The notes under the pieces: model-generated
The model's input: only the letters and a program-made list of their open reading frames with translations
What the model was told of the DNA's origin: nothing
Databases searched by the model: none
NCBI RefSeq assembly: GCF_026183695.1
Contig: NZ_JAPFRD010000005.1
Location: forward strand, 484,688-548,687
DNA: 64,000 nt
Direction: 5' to 3'
Source of the DNA: Alteromonas aquimaris
GTDB lineage: Bacteria > Pseudomonadota > Gammaproteobacteria > Enterobacterales > Alteromonadaceae
Program-made: the position numbers and the translations under genes
Shown: in pieces, positions 8,659 to 19,000 of the stretch
Layout: the number at the start of each line of letters is the position of its first letter
Numbering within the stretch: position 1 is the stretch's first letter

Positions 8659-9336
8659 CTAATTGTTTTCTAATTCCAGAATTAGCGGGGTGAGCTGCTC
8701 TTTCATGAATTTGGCGATGACAGGTTGGGCGGCTTTATTAGGATGAATACCATCGCGCAACATCATATTCTCATCACTGACCACATTTTGAAGAAAAAAC
8801 GGTATGAGGATAATTTGCTTTTCGTCGGCAACTGCTTCGAAACTATCAGCAAACATTGAAGTATACTTTCGGCCGTAGTTTGTTGGTATTTCCATATCTT
8901 GCAACATCACACGGATATTAGCCTGTTTAGCAATCTCAGCCATCTTTGCTAAGTTAGCGCGCATTTTGGTTATAGGGTGCCCTTGTAAGCCATCATTACC
9001 CCCTAATTCAATCAACAGATGACTCGGTTTATGTTGATCCAGTAGACGCGGTAAACGAGCCAGCCCCCCATCAGTGGTCTCGCCACTGATCGCAGCATTT
9101 ATCACTTCAATCTGAACTGACTCGTTATTCCAGATATTTTGTAACAAACTAACCCAACCTTCATGTTGCTTTAATCCATAAGCTGCACTTAAGCTATCAC
9201 CCAGAATAAGCAGTTTGGGTTTTGATGGGCTTTCATTTTGTGTATTAGCATGTAAATGATCTGAAAAGACCAGTAGCGGTAACAAAAAGAACAGGAATGT
9301 AATTTGAAAATGGCGACGACTTTGAAAGACCAACAC
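8659..9336 (-). CDS. tesA: TesA, acyl-CoA thioesterase I / lysophospholipase L1
   Basis: Periplasmic SGNH-family esterase hydrolysing acyl-CoA, aryl esters and lysophospholipids. The 225 residues open with a hydrophobic signal peptide (to about Ala30). The four SGNH blocks are visible: GDSLS with nucleophile Ser48, Gly in block II, GGND near residue 112-115, and DGIHP with Asp195/His198. Translation seems to start at GTG 9336, with GAGGAG about 11 nt upstream. The 5' end overlaps that of the divergent ybbA by about 33 bp. The tesA/ybbA-ybbP head-to-head arrangement is the same as in E. coli. Confidence 0.94.
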   Translation of the reverse strand: MLVFQSRRHFQITFLFFLLPLLVFSDHLHANTQNESPSKPKLLILGDSLSAAYGLKQHEGWVSLLQNIWNNESVQIEVINAAISGETTDGGLARLPRLLDQHKPSHLLIELGGNDGLQGHPITKMRANLAKMAEIAKQANIRVMLQDMEIPTNYGRKYTSMFADSFEAVADEKQIILIPFFLQNVVSDENMMLRDGIHPNKAAQPVIAKFMKEQLTPLILELENN

Positions 9337-10053
9337 GACAATAACAACTCCTCAATAATTAGAACCAGTGAGATTACTAAAACCGTTAGTACGAGTGAAG
9401 GACAATTGCAGATTCTTCATCCCATTTCCTTTCAGGTCAAGCCTGGTGAGTCGGTTGCCATTGTGGGGGCGTCGGGTTCCGGAAAATCCACGTTATTGAG
9501 TTTGCTTGCGGGGCTGGATGAAGTCAGTTCCGGTGAGATCTGGCTCGATAATGTCTCACTACATGATTTAGATGAGGAAGGACGCGCGCAATTGCGCGGG
9601 GCTAAAGTAGGCTTTATCTTTCAAAGTTTTATGTTGGTGCAAAGTCTGACTGCACTAGAAAATATTATGTTACCTGCGGAAATTGCGGATCTAAAGGATC
9701 CATCAGGTAAAGCCAGGAATATATTGGAACAAGTAGGCCTAGCTCATAGAGCACACCATTATCCTAATCAGTTATCAGGAGGGGAGCAGCAAAGAGTGGC
9801 CATTGCCCGTGCCTTTATCGGGCAACCCAGGATTCTTTTTGCCGATGAGCCTACAGGTAACCTTGATGCAGTAAATAGCCACAAGATTGAAGATCTCTTG
9901 TTTAATTTGAATAAAGAACAGGGCACTACACTCATTTTGGTTACCCATGATGAAACGCTTGCTGCAAAATGCGATCGTCAGTTGGTTATGCAAGCTGGGA
10001 CGTTAACCGAAAAAAAGTCTGATGCAGCCAACTATTCGCGTGAGGCGAGTTAA
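9304..10053 (+). CDS. ybbA: YbbA-type ABC transporter ATPase
   Basis: Cytoplasmic ATP-binding subunit of a LolD/MacB-like ABC system, partner of the following permease. It shows Walker A GASGSGKST, the Q-loop, signature LSGGEQQRVAIARAF, Walker B ILFADEP with the usual TGNLD, and the H-loop in VTHDE. The start is uncertain. TTG 9304 has AGGA 7 nt upstream and gives 249 residues; ATG 9310 is also possible. The first 25 residues are extra compared with E. coli YbbA. Its stop codon directly abuts the ybbP start, indicating an operon. Confidence 0.93.
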   Translation: MKMATTLKDQHDNNNSSIIRTSEITKTVSTSEGQLQILHPISFQVKPGESVAIVGASGSGKSTLLSLLAGLDEVSSGEIWLDNVSLHDLDEEGRAQLRGAKVGFIFQSFMLVQSLTALENIMLPAEIADLKDPSGKARNILEQVGLAHRAHHYPNQLSGGEQQRVAIARAFIGQPRILFADEPTGNLDAVNSHKIEDLLFNLNKEQGTTLILVTHDETLAAKCDRQLVMQAGTLTEKKSDAANYSREAS

Positions 10054-12576
10054 ATGAAAATGGTGTTAAATTTAGCCTGGCGACTATTCAAACACGAGGC
10101 GCGTCGTGGTGAGCTTACTATTATTCTGCTCGCCATTGTATTATCTGTGAGTGCCGTTTTATCACTGTCACTTTTCAGTGAACGATTGCAAAGTGCGTTA
10201 ACTGACAAATCAGCAGAGTTTCTCGCCGCCGATGCGCAAATTCGCTCAAGTGACCCCATCCCGGAAACTTGGTTCGAGAAGGCGCAGTCGGAAAAATTGC
10301 AAGTCTCACGCCAGCTGCGAGCGCGCTCCATGGTATTTGGCGGCGAAAAAATGGCATTAGTAGACTTACGTGCCGTCAGTGACAACTACCCTTTGAAAGG
10401 CCACATTTCCGTTAGCAATAAACCATTTGGCATCGAACAAGAGATTAATACTGTCCCTCAACCCGGCCATGTATGGCTAGAATCCCGTTTATTCCAGTTG
10501 CTGCGTGTGGAATTGGGAGATGAAGTTGAAATTGGTGATGCACGCTTTATCGTAAGTGAAGTACTGAGCGAGATCCCAGATGCGGGATTTAATGTGTTTG
10601 CTACCGACCCGTTGTTACTGGTAAATATGGCAGACGTGTCTGCGATGCAAATAACAGGGCCCGGTAGCCGCGTTGGCTACCGTGGTTATTTTGCCGGTGA
10701 AGAAGGCGACATAGAGCGATTCTACAACTGGCTACAACCCCAACTTAATGATGATTTGCATGCTTGGAGCACGATAAAAGATGATGAATCAGCCGTCGGT
10801 CGCTCTGTTGCTACGGCGGAGCGATATTTTTTGTTGGCAAGTTTGTTAGCCATTGTTCTTGCAGCCGTTTCTATAGCGGTAGCCGCACAACGGTATAGCC
10901 AGCGTCATTTTGATCCAGTGGCTATAATGAAAACCCTGGGGGCGACACAAAAAATGATAAGGCGGGTGTATACCATGCAGATCTGCTTTATTGCGGTGGT
11001 AGGGATAGTGCTCGGCATCGCATTTGGGTTTGCTATCCAGCATCTGGTGGTCATGCTGTTGGCAGATAAGATAGAAGTTGCCCTGTCTGTATGGCACTGG
11101 CGGCCTTTACTAATTGCCATTTTTACCGGCGCAGTCTGTGCAATTTTGTTTTCGCTTTATCCTTTATTGCGCCTTTTCTCTGTGCCTCCTTTACGCGTAC
11201 TGCGACGTGATATGGACTCGGGCTTAAGCTCACGCTCATTGCAGTTTGGTGCCGCTGGTGGCGCCGTATTTCTGTTGATGTGGATATACAGCCAGGATCT
11301 TAAAATCAGCGCCATATTATTTATCTCAGGCGTCGTATTGGTATTAAGCTTATTAGTCGTTACGTTCGGTTTAATATGGTTAGGCCGCAAACTGGGGGCT
11401 GGAAGAATAGGTCCCTGGCAGTTAGCTTGGGCGCGTATCCGGCGTAGGGCGATGGACAACAGTGTTCAGTTAATCAGTTTTTCAATCACAATCATGCTTT
11501 TGTTGGTAGTACTGGTTATGCGCAATGATATGGTAGCGCAGTGGCGGGCCCAACTTCCTGAAGGCACACCCAATTACTTTATGTCGAACATTACTGCGCA
11601 GCAAAAAAACAAGCTGGAACAGCATTTTGCTGATAAAGAGGTTAGGGTTGAGTCGTTTTATCCGGTAGTTCGTGGGCGATTTGTGGCAGTGAATGATGAG
11701 CAGGTTAATACCCGAGTCAGTAAAGAGGATGAAGAACCCTCAGAAGGGAGAGAGGGTTTAGGCCGCGAAGCGAATCTTACATGGAGTAATCAACTGCAGC
11801 GTGAAAATGAAGTAATTGAAGGTGTTTGGCATGCCAATGAAGGGGGGCAAACTCAAGAGGGAACCTTCCCTGTCTCTGTAGAGTCTGAAATTGCCAAACG
11901 GCTGGATATAAAAATGGGGGACAAACTTACATTTAACATTGGTAGTGAGATTGTAAAAACTCAGGTGACCAGTGTGCGTAAAGTAAATTGGCAAACCATG
12001 CAGCCCAACTTCTTTTTCATTATTCATCCTGATGCAATGGCGGCATTTGAACCAACGTATATTACCAGTTTTTATTTGGAAGCAGAGCGAAAAGCAGATA
12101 TCACAGCGCTAATGCAGCCTTTTCCTTCAGTCACGCTGTTTGACGTAGATGCAAGTATCAATCAGTTGCGAGACATCGTGGATCAGGTCTCGATGGCCGT
12201 AGAGTTTATTTTAGTGTTAGTGCTGGCGGCGGGTTCTCTGGTGCTTATTGCTCAGGTACAAGCCAGTATGGATGAACGACAGCAGGAGTTAGCTATACTG
12301 AGGACTCTAGGTGCAAAGGGTAAACTCATACGTCTTAGTGTGATTTTCGAATTTATTATAATTGGGATGGTCGCAGGGTTGATGGCGGCTTTAGCAAATG
12401 AACTCAGCCTCTACCTATTGCAAACACAGGTTTTCCAAATGGATGCGCGTATTCACGTGGAATACTGGTTGCTGGCTCCCATTGTGGGGGCGTTAGTCGT
12501 TGGGTTACTTGGAGCACTGGGGTGCTGGCGATTGCTGACCCTCAATACCACCACGCTTTTAAGGCGGATGGTGTAA
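10054..12576 (+). CDS. ybbP: YbbP-type ABC transporter permease (FtsX-like)
   Basis: Inner-membrane permease of about 840 residues with two FtsX-type transmembrane modules and large periplasmic MacB-like domains. The first helix is near residues 22-45, three helices cluster around 260-370, two more around 395-445, one near 480, and the last three around 720-825. The length is close to E. coli YbbP. Proteins of this family pair with YbbA; a function in exporting or extracting lipophilic compounds alongside TesA is often suggested but unproven. The gene follows ybbA with no gap and ends at a strong terminator. Confidence 0.92.
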   Translation: MKMVLNLAWRLFKHEARRGELTIILLAIVLSVSAVLSLSLFSERLQSALTDKSAEFLAADAQIRSSDPIPETWFEKAQSEKLQVSRQLRARSMVFGGEKMALVDLRAVSDNYPLKGHISVSNKPFGIEQEINTVPQPGHVWLESRLFQLLRVELGDEVEIGDARFIVSEVLSEIPDAGFNVFATDPLLLVNMADVSAMQITGPGSRVGYRGYFAGEEGDIERFYNWLQPQLNDDLHAWSTIKDDESAVGRSVATAERYFLLASLLAIVLAAVSIAVAAQRYSQRHFDPVAIMKTLGATQKMIRRVYTMQICFIAVVGIVLGIAFGFAIQHLVVMLLADKIEVALSVWHWRPLLIAIFTGAVCAILFSLYPLLRLFSVPPLRVLRRDMDSGLSSRSLQFGAAGGAVFLLMWIYSQDLKISAILFISGVVLVLSLLVVTFGLIWLGRKLGAGRIGPWQLAWARIRRRAMDNSVQLISFSITIMLLLVVLVMRNDMVAQWRAQLPEGTPNYFMSNITAQQKNKLEQHFADKEVRVESFYPVVRGRFVAVNDEQVNTRVSKEDEEPSEGREGLGREANLTWSNQLQRENEVIEGVWHANEGGQTQEGTFPVSVESEIAKRLDIKMGDKLTFNIGSEIVKTQVTSVRKVNWQTMQPNFFFIIHPDAMAAFEPTYITSFYLEAERKADITALMQPFPSVTLFDVDASINQLRDIVDQVSMAVEFILVLVLAAGSLVLIAQVQASMDERQQELAILRTLGAKGKLIRLSVIFEFIIIGMVAGLMAALANELSLYLLQTQVFQMDARIHVEYWLLAPIVGALVVGLLGALGCWRLLTLNTTTLLRRMV

Positions 12577-12610
12577 ACCAACTCAGAGAAAAAGTAAAAA
12601 GTAAAAAGTA

Positions 12611-12640
12611 AAAAGGTGGCGATCAGCCACCTTTTGCTTT
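12611..12640. terminator. bidirectional rho-independent terminator
   Basis: The stem AAAAGGTGGC (12611-12620) / GCCACCTTTT (12626-12635) has loop GATCA and T-rich sequence on both outer sides. It separates converging ybbP and the CsbD-like gene. Just before it the sequence GTAAAAA is repeated about three times. Confidence 0.88.
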
Positions 12641-12659
12641 TCTACTTACTGCATAGAAA

Positions 12660-12854
12660 TTAGTGGGCAAAGTAACTATCTACCTCACGTTCAGCCTCTT
12701 CTTTACTTTTACCGTAATGTTGCTGAATTTTTCCCACCAGTTCAGTGCGTTTGCCATCGATTCGATCTAAATCGTCGTTGGTCAATTTACCCCACTGCTG
12801 CTGAACTTTACCTTTAAGTTCTTTCCAATTACCTTCAATACGATCATTATTCAT
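12660..12854 (-). CDS. CsbD-family stress protein
   Basis: A 64-residue hydrophilic protein typical of the CsbD/YjbJ family: it opens with MNNDRIEGNWKELKGK and has the internal LTNDDLDRIDGKR segment and a GKIQQHYG repeat of the first half. E. coli YjbJ is an abundant, stress-induced protein of 69 residues with no known biochemical role. An AAGGAGAT ribosome site stands close upstream of the ATG. It is monocistronic. Confidence 0.93.
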   Translation of the reverse strand: MNNDRIEGNWKELKGKVQQQWGKLTNDDLDRIDGKRTELVGKIQQHYGKSKEEAEREVDSYFAH

Positions 12855-13067
12855 AATCTATCTCCTTGTAGATAGCAGTAAAAAAACCATTCTGACAAAT
12901 GGTATAACAGTAGTGCAAGGCACATACCAAGCGCGCTGAGTTACTCGGCATGCTGTAAGGGTATGAATTTTCAGCATTTTATTTAAAAATTTACTGGCAT
13001 TACGAAAAGTTAATAGGGGTAGTTAAGTAATTATTTCATAGCATCCTAACGTAATGTAGCACCGTGC

Positions 13068-13964
13068 TTAGCTATACTCAGCTTGTAAAGCCTGGTCGAG
13101 AGACGGATAGTGAAAAGTAAAGCCTTCTGCAAGTAAGCGGGCAGGTAAAACGCATTGACCCGTTAGCAGCAAATCTGCAGTTTCACCCAGCACGATCTTT
13201 AATACAAATGCAGGCACGGTAAATAAGTTGGGGCGGTGTAGTGCATGCGCCAGTCGTTGTGAAAACTCAGCATTACTGACAGGATTAGGTGCGGTTAAAT
13301 TATAGGCTCCTGAACAGTGGTCATTGGTCAATAAAAACAGGATTGCAGCTACTTCATCTTTAAGGTGGATCCACGACATCATTTGCTTGCCATCACCTAA
13401 CTTGCCGCCCACTCCAAATTTAAAAGGCAGGGCCATTTTGCCCAATGCACCTTCTCCCTTGGCCAGTACTATCCCCGTGCGAATAGTGCACACACGCGTA
13501 TGTTCACTTGTTGCCTGGTTAGCGATCGCTTCCCATTCTTTACAGACTGTGTGGGTGAACTCTTCATTTACCTGATGCTGGTCTTCCGTTACCGAAGATT
13601 GGCCTTGACGGCCATAATATCCCACAGCCGATCCCGAAATTAAAACTTCGGGGGGAGTTGCCGCTGCATTGATTTTATTCACCAATTGTTGAGTGATGTG
13701 CCAGCGACTTTTGCAGATTTTCTGTTTTTGTTGTTGAGTCCAGCGTTTATCAGCGATGGGCTCACCTGCAAGATTAATTACTGCATTGAATTTTGAAAAA
13801 TCGCTAATTTCATCTAATGATTGCACAAAGGATAGATTCTGCTTGAGAATGGCCGATGCACGTTCGGCGTTCCGGGTCAACACGGTAATATCGTGTTTAC
13901 TGACAAGCGCCTTGATAAGATGCCGACCGATTAATCCTGTACCACCCGTAATTAGGATGTGCAT
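13068..13964 (-). CDS. yfcH: YfcH-like epimerase (TIGR01777/SDR39U1 family)
   Basis: An atypical extended short-chain dehydrogenase of 298 residues. The Rossmann motif GGTGLIG begins at residue 7, NLAGEPIADKRW is typical of this family, and the active-site-like region is SGSAVGYYG. The C-terminus holds the family DUF1731-like tail with the VLPARLLAEGF segment. The substrate is unknown; NADP(H) binding is expected. It lies 9 bp after folX on the same strand, the same pairing as folX-yfcH in E. coli. Confidence 0.93.
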   Translation of the reverse strand: MHILITGGTGLIGRHLIKALVSKHDITVLTRNAERASAILKQNLSFVQSLDEISDFSKFNAVINLAGEPIADKRWTQQQKQKICKSRWHITQQLVNKINAAATPPEVLISGSAVGYYGRQGQSSVTEDQHQVNEEFTHTVCKEWEAIANQATSEHTRVCTIRTGIVLAKGEGALGKMALPFKFGVGGKLGDGKQMMSWIHLKDEVAAILFLLTNDHCSGAYNLTAPNPVSNAEFSQRLAHALHRPNLFTVPAFVLKIVLGETADLLLTGQCVLPARLLAEGFTFHYPSLDQALQAEYS

Positions 13965-13973
13965 TGCTTTTCC

Positions 13974-14336
13974 TTACTTATAGCAAGATAACGTGAGGGA
14001 CACTGAATCAGAAAATCGCAATGCATGCGGTTTATCAATTTCAACTTCTGCAAACGTGACCCAATCATGTGACGCTGCAATTTCTAAAACATCGGCAGTG
14101 AGTTTCTCCAATAACGCAAAACGATTATCCTCAACCAGCTTGATAATTGCCTTCGTCACCGTTTTATAGTTTAGCGCATCCTGCATATTATCACTGTCAG
14201 TTGCACGCTTTGCGTCATAAATGATTTTTGCATTCACCACCACATCCTGTTTGTTGGCAATTTCGTCTTCGTTGATACCAATATAGGTTCGCAGACGTAG
14301 GTTTTTTATTTTTATTGAAGCCTCATTCAACGTCAT
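13974..14336 (-). CDS. folX: dihydroneopterin triphosphate 2'-epimerase FolX
   Basis: Cytoplasmic enzyme of the FolB/FolX fold converting dihydroneopterin triphosphate to the monapterin form. Its 120 residues equal the E. coli protein, and large blocks are the same, for example [12 protein letters not shown] near residue 10, ALNYKTVTK near residue 56, and [13 protein letters not shown] followed by [10 protein letters not shown]. The last block separates FolX from FolB. It is the first gene of a two-gene unit with yfcH; divergent from the AI-2E permease gene 87 bp away. Confidence 0.95.
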   Translation of the reverse strand: MTLNEASIKIKNLRLRTYIGINEDEIANKQDVVVNAKIIYDAKRATDSDNMQDALNYKTVTKAIIKLVEDNRFALLEKLTADVLEIAASHDWVTFAEVEIDKPHALRFSDSVSLTLSCYK

Positions 14337-14423
14337 TGTTTTCTCTTAAAAATTGTAGTTAACCGCAACTCGGGGTAAATTAGGAAACGAATTTTAGGAT
14401 AGCAAAAAAACATAACAAACAAT

Positions 14424-15464
14424 ATGGAACTTCGATCCCCTACAGCTAAAGTGCTAATTGTATTGGCGGCACTGGTCATCGTATTGGCAGGCATAAAAGC
14501 GGCTAGTGCTATCATGGTACCCTTTTTCCTCTCAGGTTTTATAGCCATCGCGTGCAGCCCTTTAATCAACTGGGCAACACGGCGCAAAATCCCCAAATGG
14601 GTGTCAGTGACGCTGGTGATCCTAATCATTGTTTTTATCGGCTTTCTACTAGCTGGTCTGGTAGGGCAGTCTTTAGCAGACTTTAAACAGAATCTTCCTG
14701 CCTATAAATTAAAACTGGGTGATGAATTTTCATGGATCGCAGAGCGGTTAGCGGCGTTTAACATTCATATCGACAGAAACCTGATTGCTTCTTATCTTGA
14801 CCCGGGTATGGCTATGTCTGTGGCGACAAATTTTATAAGTGGAATGGGCGGCGCTTTATCGAACCTATTGCTGATCCTGCTGACAGTTATCTTTATGCTG
14901 TTTGAATCAGACAGTATACCTAAACGTTTACATATTGCCTTAGCCGATCCTGATATGAAAATGAAGCATGTGGATCGTTTTATAAAGTCTGTGAATAGCT
15001 ACTTGGCTATCAAGACAGTGGTAAGTCTAGCCACAGGATTATTTATTGGTGTATGGCTGTATGTAATGGATATTGACCATTTTTTATTGTGGGCGGTATT
15101 AGCGTTTCTGTTGAACTACATCCCCAACATCGGCTCAATTATCGCTGCCATCCCAACTGTAATCATCGCTTTTGTGCAATATGGCCTGGCTTCAGCAGGA
15201 TTGGTCGCACTGGGGTTTGTGCTGGTGAATACTATAATGGGTAATATGGTGGAACCTAAGCTGCTAGGCAGAGGAATGGGGCTATCAACATTGGTCGTAT
15301 TTTTATCACTAATTTTCTGGGGCTGGTTGCTAGGAAGTGTAGGGATGTTGCTTTCGGTGCCCTTAACCATGATCGTAAAAATTGCACTCGAATCCAGAGA
15401 GGAAAGTCGGTGGCTTGCGGTTCTGCTGTCAAGCGAAGGCGAAAAAACCCGTCCGGTTTATTAG
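14424..15464 (+). CDS. AI-2E family transporter (TqsA-like permease)
   Basis: Inner-membrane protein of 346 residues with the topology of the AI-2E/UPF0118 family: paired helices at about 9-48, one near 58-80, a hydrophilic stretch, then helices near 140-165, 200-245, 255-280 and 295-330. Family hallmarks such as LNYIPNIGSIIAAIP near residue 228 and the terminal SVGMLLSVPLT are present. Members include TqsA, implicated in autoinducer-2 export, and sodium/proton antiporters, so the substrate is open. It is monocistronic and divergent from folX. Confidence 0.9.
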   Translation: MELRSPTAKVLIVLAALVIVLAGIKAASAIMVPFFLSGFIAIACSPLINWATRRKIPKWVSVTLVILIIVFIGFLLAGLVGQSLADFKQNLPAYKLKLGDEFSWIAERLAAFNIHIDRNLIASYLDPGMAMSVATNFISGMGGALSNLLLILLTVIFMLFESDSIPKRLHIALADPDMKMKHVDRFIKSVNSYLAIKTVVSLATGLFIGVWLYVMDIDHFLLWAVLAFLLNYIPNIGSIIAAIPTVIIAFVQYGLASAGLVALGFVLVNTIMGNMVEPKLLGRGMGLSTLVVFLSLIFWGWLLGSVGMLLSVPLTMIVKIALESREESRWLAVLLSSEGEKTRPVY

Positions 15465-16003
15465 GTCATATTACATCAGCTGCCCCCCGTTCAAGTAGCG
15501 ATAAGCTGCCGTTTTTAAACGCGTAAGGCAGGTTGGAAACGACTGTGCGTAGTTGCCCCTAACTTAGGTAACATACTATAAGATAAGGACTTCGATGACA
15601 TATCTCCAGCCTATCCAACCTGAATTTTGGTAGGGTATGCACGCCAGGATAGTCAAGCCTAATTGTGGTGAACAAGCTAAAGACGCGCTGGAGCGATGGG
15701 TACGCTTCTGAAGCTGGTGGTGGCCGCAGGAATGGCCACGCGGCGCATAACTATGTTGATGAAGTAACGACATTCACGCGAGTGGTTACCTATATACTGT
15801 ATCTTTGCTTCATAGGCATGCAGTCCTCCGCTTTCTTTCCACTACTTGCTTATAAGCAAGGTAATGTTAAAACCAAGCCGAGACTAATAGCGAAAGCACG
15901 ACCTGATAATATAGCAGGCCGATATCGATTTCATTAGACCTTAAAGATACAAATTGCTACCCTTTTTACTTGTCTTTGGATGCTGTAAGCCTAAGAGAGC
16001 TTG
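15465..16003. other. intergenic region, nothing supported
   Basis: About 540 bp between the AI-2E permease and the CheB/CheR hybrid. A 90-codon open frame at 15665-15937 has a GTG start, no ribosome site and unprotein-like composition in its first third, so it is not called. No clear terminator or promoter pair was found. Confidence 0.4.
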
Positions 16004-19000
16004 ATGAGCGAAATTAAAGAAGAAACGCAATTGATAGTAGGCGTTGGCGCCTCTGCCGGCGGATTGGATGTGTTAAAGCACTTTTTCAATCATGTACCTA
16101 CTCATGCGAATATTGCCTTTATCGTCGTACAGCATCTGGCCCCTGATCATGACAGCATGTTGGCGAGCATATTAGCGCGCGAAACATCTTATCAATTTTG
16201 TCAGGCTGAAGATGGTCAGAAAATAGAATCCGGACATGCCTATATCATTCCACCTGGTAGGTTCATAGAGGTTTGCGACCACACTATCCGCCTAGTTGAG
16301 CAGACTGAGCATCGTGGTGCGAGGATGGCCATAGATCACTTGTTCCGTTCTATGGCTGAGATGTATAAGTCAAAAGCAGTTGGCTTACTTTTTTCTGGTG
16401 CGGGCAGTGATGGAACTGCAGGTCTAAGAGCTTTGAAAGCGGCTGGCGGCCTCGCAGTTGTGCAATGTCCCGAAACAGCTGAATATCCCAGCATGCCAAA
16501 GTCAGCGATAAACGCTGGTGTGGTAGATGAAATATTACCCGTAGAAAAAATTCCCGATCTGTTAATCAAATTCGGTACGCATCCCTATCACGCAATAAAT
16601 AGTGAGGACGACTCTTCGTCCACTGATTTAAATAAAATCCGTGCTTTACTAAAAGCTCAGGAAAATTTCGACCTCGCACAATACAAAGATAGTACGGTTA
16701 AGCGCCGCATTTTCCGCAGGATGAGCTTAACAGGAAAAAAGACCGCTAAAGATTACATCGCCTTACTACGAGAAAGCCAAAGTGAACGGGGCGCACTCTT
16801 ACGCGATTTACTGATAAATGTAACCGATTTCTTTCGTGATCGTGAGGCCTTCAAAATACTGGACAGTAAAGTGTTGGCTAATATTGTCGATGAAATTGAT
16901 GAAGGTGAAGATGTCAGGGTTTGGGTAGCGGGTTGTGCAAGCGGAGAAGAAGCTTATACGTTAGCAATTTTGTTAACAGAGCAAATTGAAAAATCCGGAA
17001 AAGATGTTGGTTTACGGATTTTTGCCACTGACATCGATATGGATGCCATACAAACAGCGCGCAAAGGGAGTTACCCAAGCAGCATAATTGCAGAACTGCC
17101 AAAACCTTTTATCGATAAATACTTTGAAGTCGCCAGTGATGGCTATGCGACTATTCGAAATAGTATTCGCGATACCATTTCTTTTGCGCAACAGAACGTT
17201 TATACCGATCCTCCGTTTTCGAATCTCCATTTGGTGAGTTGTCGTAACTTACTAATCTATTTACAAAAAAGTGCTCAACAAAAAGTGTTGAAATCTTTCT
17301 TTTATTCGCTAATTCCCGAGGGATATTTATTTCTCGGTAGTTCGGAAAGTGTGGGTGAGAAAAAAGAGCTATTTACGACACTATCTTCGAAATGGCGAAT
17401 TTACTGTAGAAAAGAGCGAAACGAAGTGAAAAATTATCCATCCATTCTGCCTACTTTTTTCAACGATAAAAATGATAAAAGCAGGTTGCGTAGTAAAGAA
17501 CCACATAAGCAGAATGCAGATGAAGAACGGGCTCTGCGAACATTACTGTTAGCCGTCAAACCCTCTATCATTGTTGATGAAGAGAACCGTGTTTCTTATT
17601 TTCATGGCAACGTAAATAAATTTTTAGCGTTACCGGACGGTCACGCCGGCTTAGATCTTTATAGCATGATTGACCCCGGTCTACGCACCAGAATGCGAAG
17701 TGGTATTTATAAAGCCAGAAAAACGGGGGAGCGGGTGAGCATCGGTCTTCCGCGGCCGGCTACAGAGTCGGAATCCAGCTTCAATTATCGTTGTATTATT
17801 ACACCCACCTCTAGTGATAGAAGAGGTGAAGGTAACGTCATCGTTACCTTTGAAGAGATACCTTTGTCCAATGCGGAGCATGATCTATTAAGCCAGCAGA
17901 TAGATCATCATGATCATGACAGCATGATTGAAGCGATGGAGAAGGAGCTCAGAGAGACCAAAGAAGAGTTACAAAATACTGTCGAAGAACTGGAAACCAG
18001 TACTGAAGAGTTAAAAGCTGCCCATGAAGAAGCGCTTTCGACAAATGAAGAGCTCCAATCTTCTAACGAAGAACTCGAAGCAAGTACTGAAGAACTACGC
18101 TCTTTAAACGAAGAGTTAACCACTGTTAACGCGCAACTAAAAGATAAAATCGATGAGTTGTCGACAACTCATGATGACATCAAGAATTTTTTTGCAAGCA
18201 CTAACCTGGCGACTATCTTTCTCTCCAGCGATATGAGAATAAAGCGATTTACACCTGCTGCAGAAAGATTATTAAGGATTGGTTCACAAGATATTGATCA
18301 ACCCATCAACGAATTGTGTCGAGACTTGATTGATGAAGACACTCTTGAAGAAGCCAAGCGCGTGTTAGATAGCTTAGAATCCAGCGAAAAGCAAATTCAT
18401 ACTGATAGTCGCTGGTATGTGAGAAAAATTCTCCCTTATCAAACAGAATCCAGAAAAGTTGATGGGGTAGTGATCACCTTCATTGATGTGACCAAATTAA
18501 AAGTCACAGCTAACCGACTCAAATCCAGTAGTGAGCAACATGCGGTAATTGCCAAATTGGGCATGAAAGCATTGAGCAATGAAGATACCGCAAATCTTAT
18601 GGATCAATTGGTGCGCGAAGTAACCCATACCTTAAAAGCCGATTTCTGCAAGGTATTAGAATACCAGCCAGAACAGGAACAGCTGCTTGTCAAAGCCGGG
18701 ATCGGTTGGAATAGCGGTATTGTTGGGCATGCTACGGTCCCGTCAGATAATGGGTCCCAGGCAGGGTTTACACTGCATACCCCAGAGCCGGTGGTCGTCA
18801 CTGATTTGGCAACAGAACAACGGTTTAATGGTCCCGATTTGCTTATCGACCATAAAGTGGTCAGTGGCATCAGCTGTATCATCGAAAATGGTGATAAACC
18901 TTACGGTGTGTTAGGAGTACATACCAAAGACAAAAGAGTATTTAATCAGGAAGATGTCCATTTTCTGGTGTCAGCCGCCAATATTCTGTCTGTGGCACTT

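Noticed and set aside
15665..15937. A 90-codon forward frame in the gap before the CheB-CheR hybrid
   Set aside because: GTG start without a ribosome site, odd Gly/Arg-rich opening and no motif.
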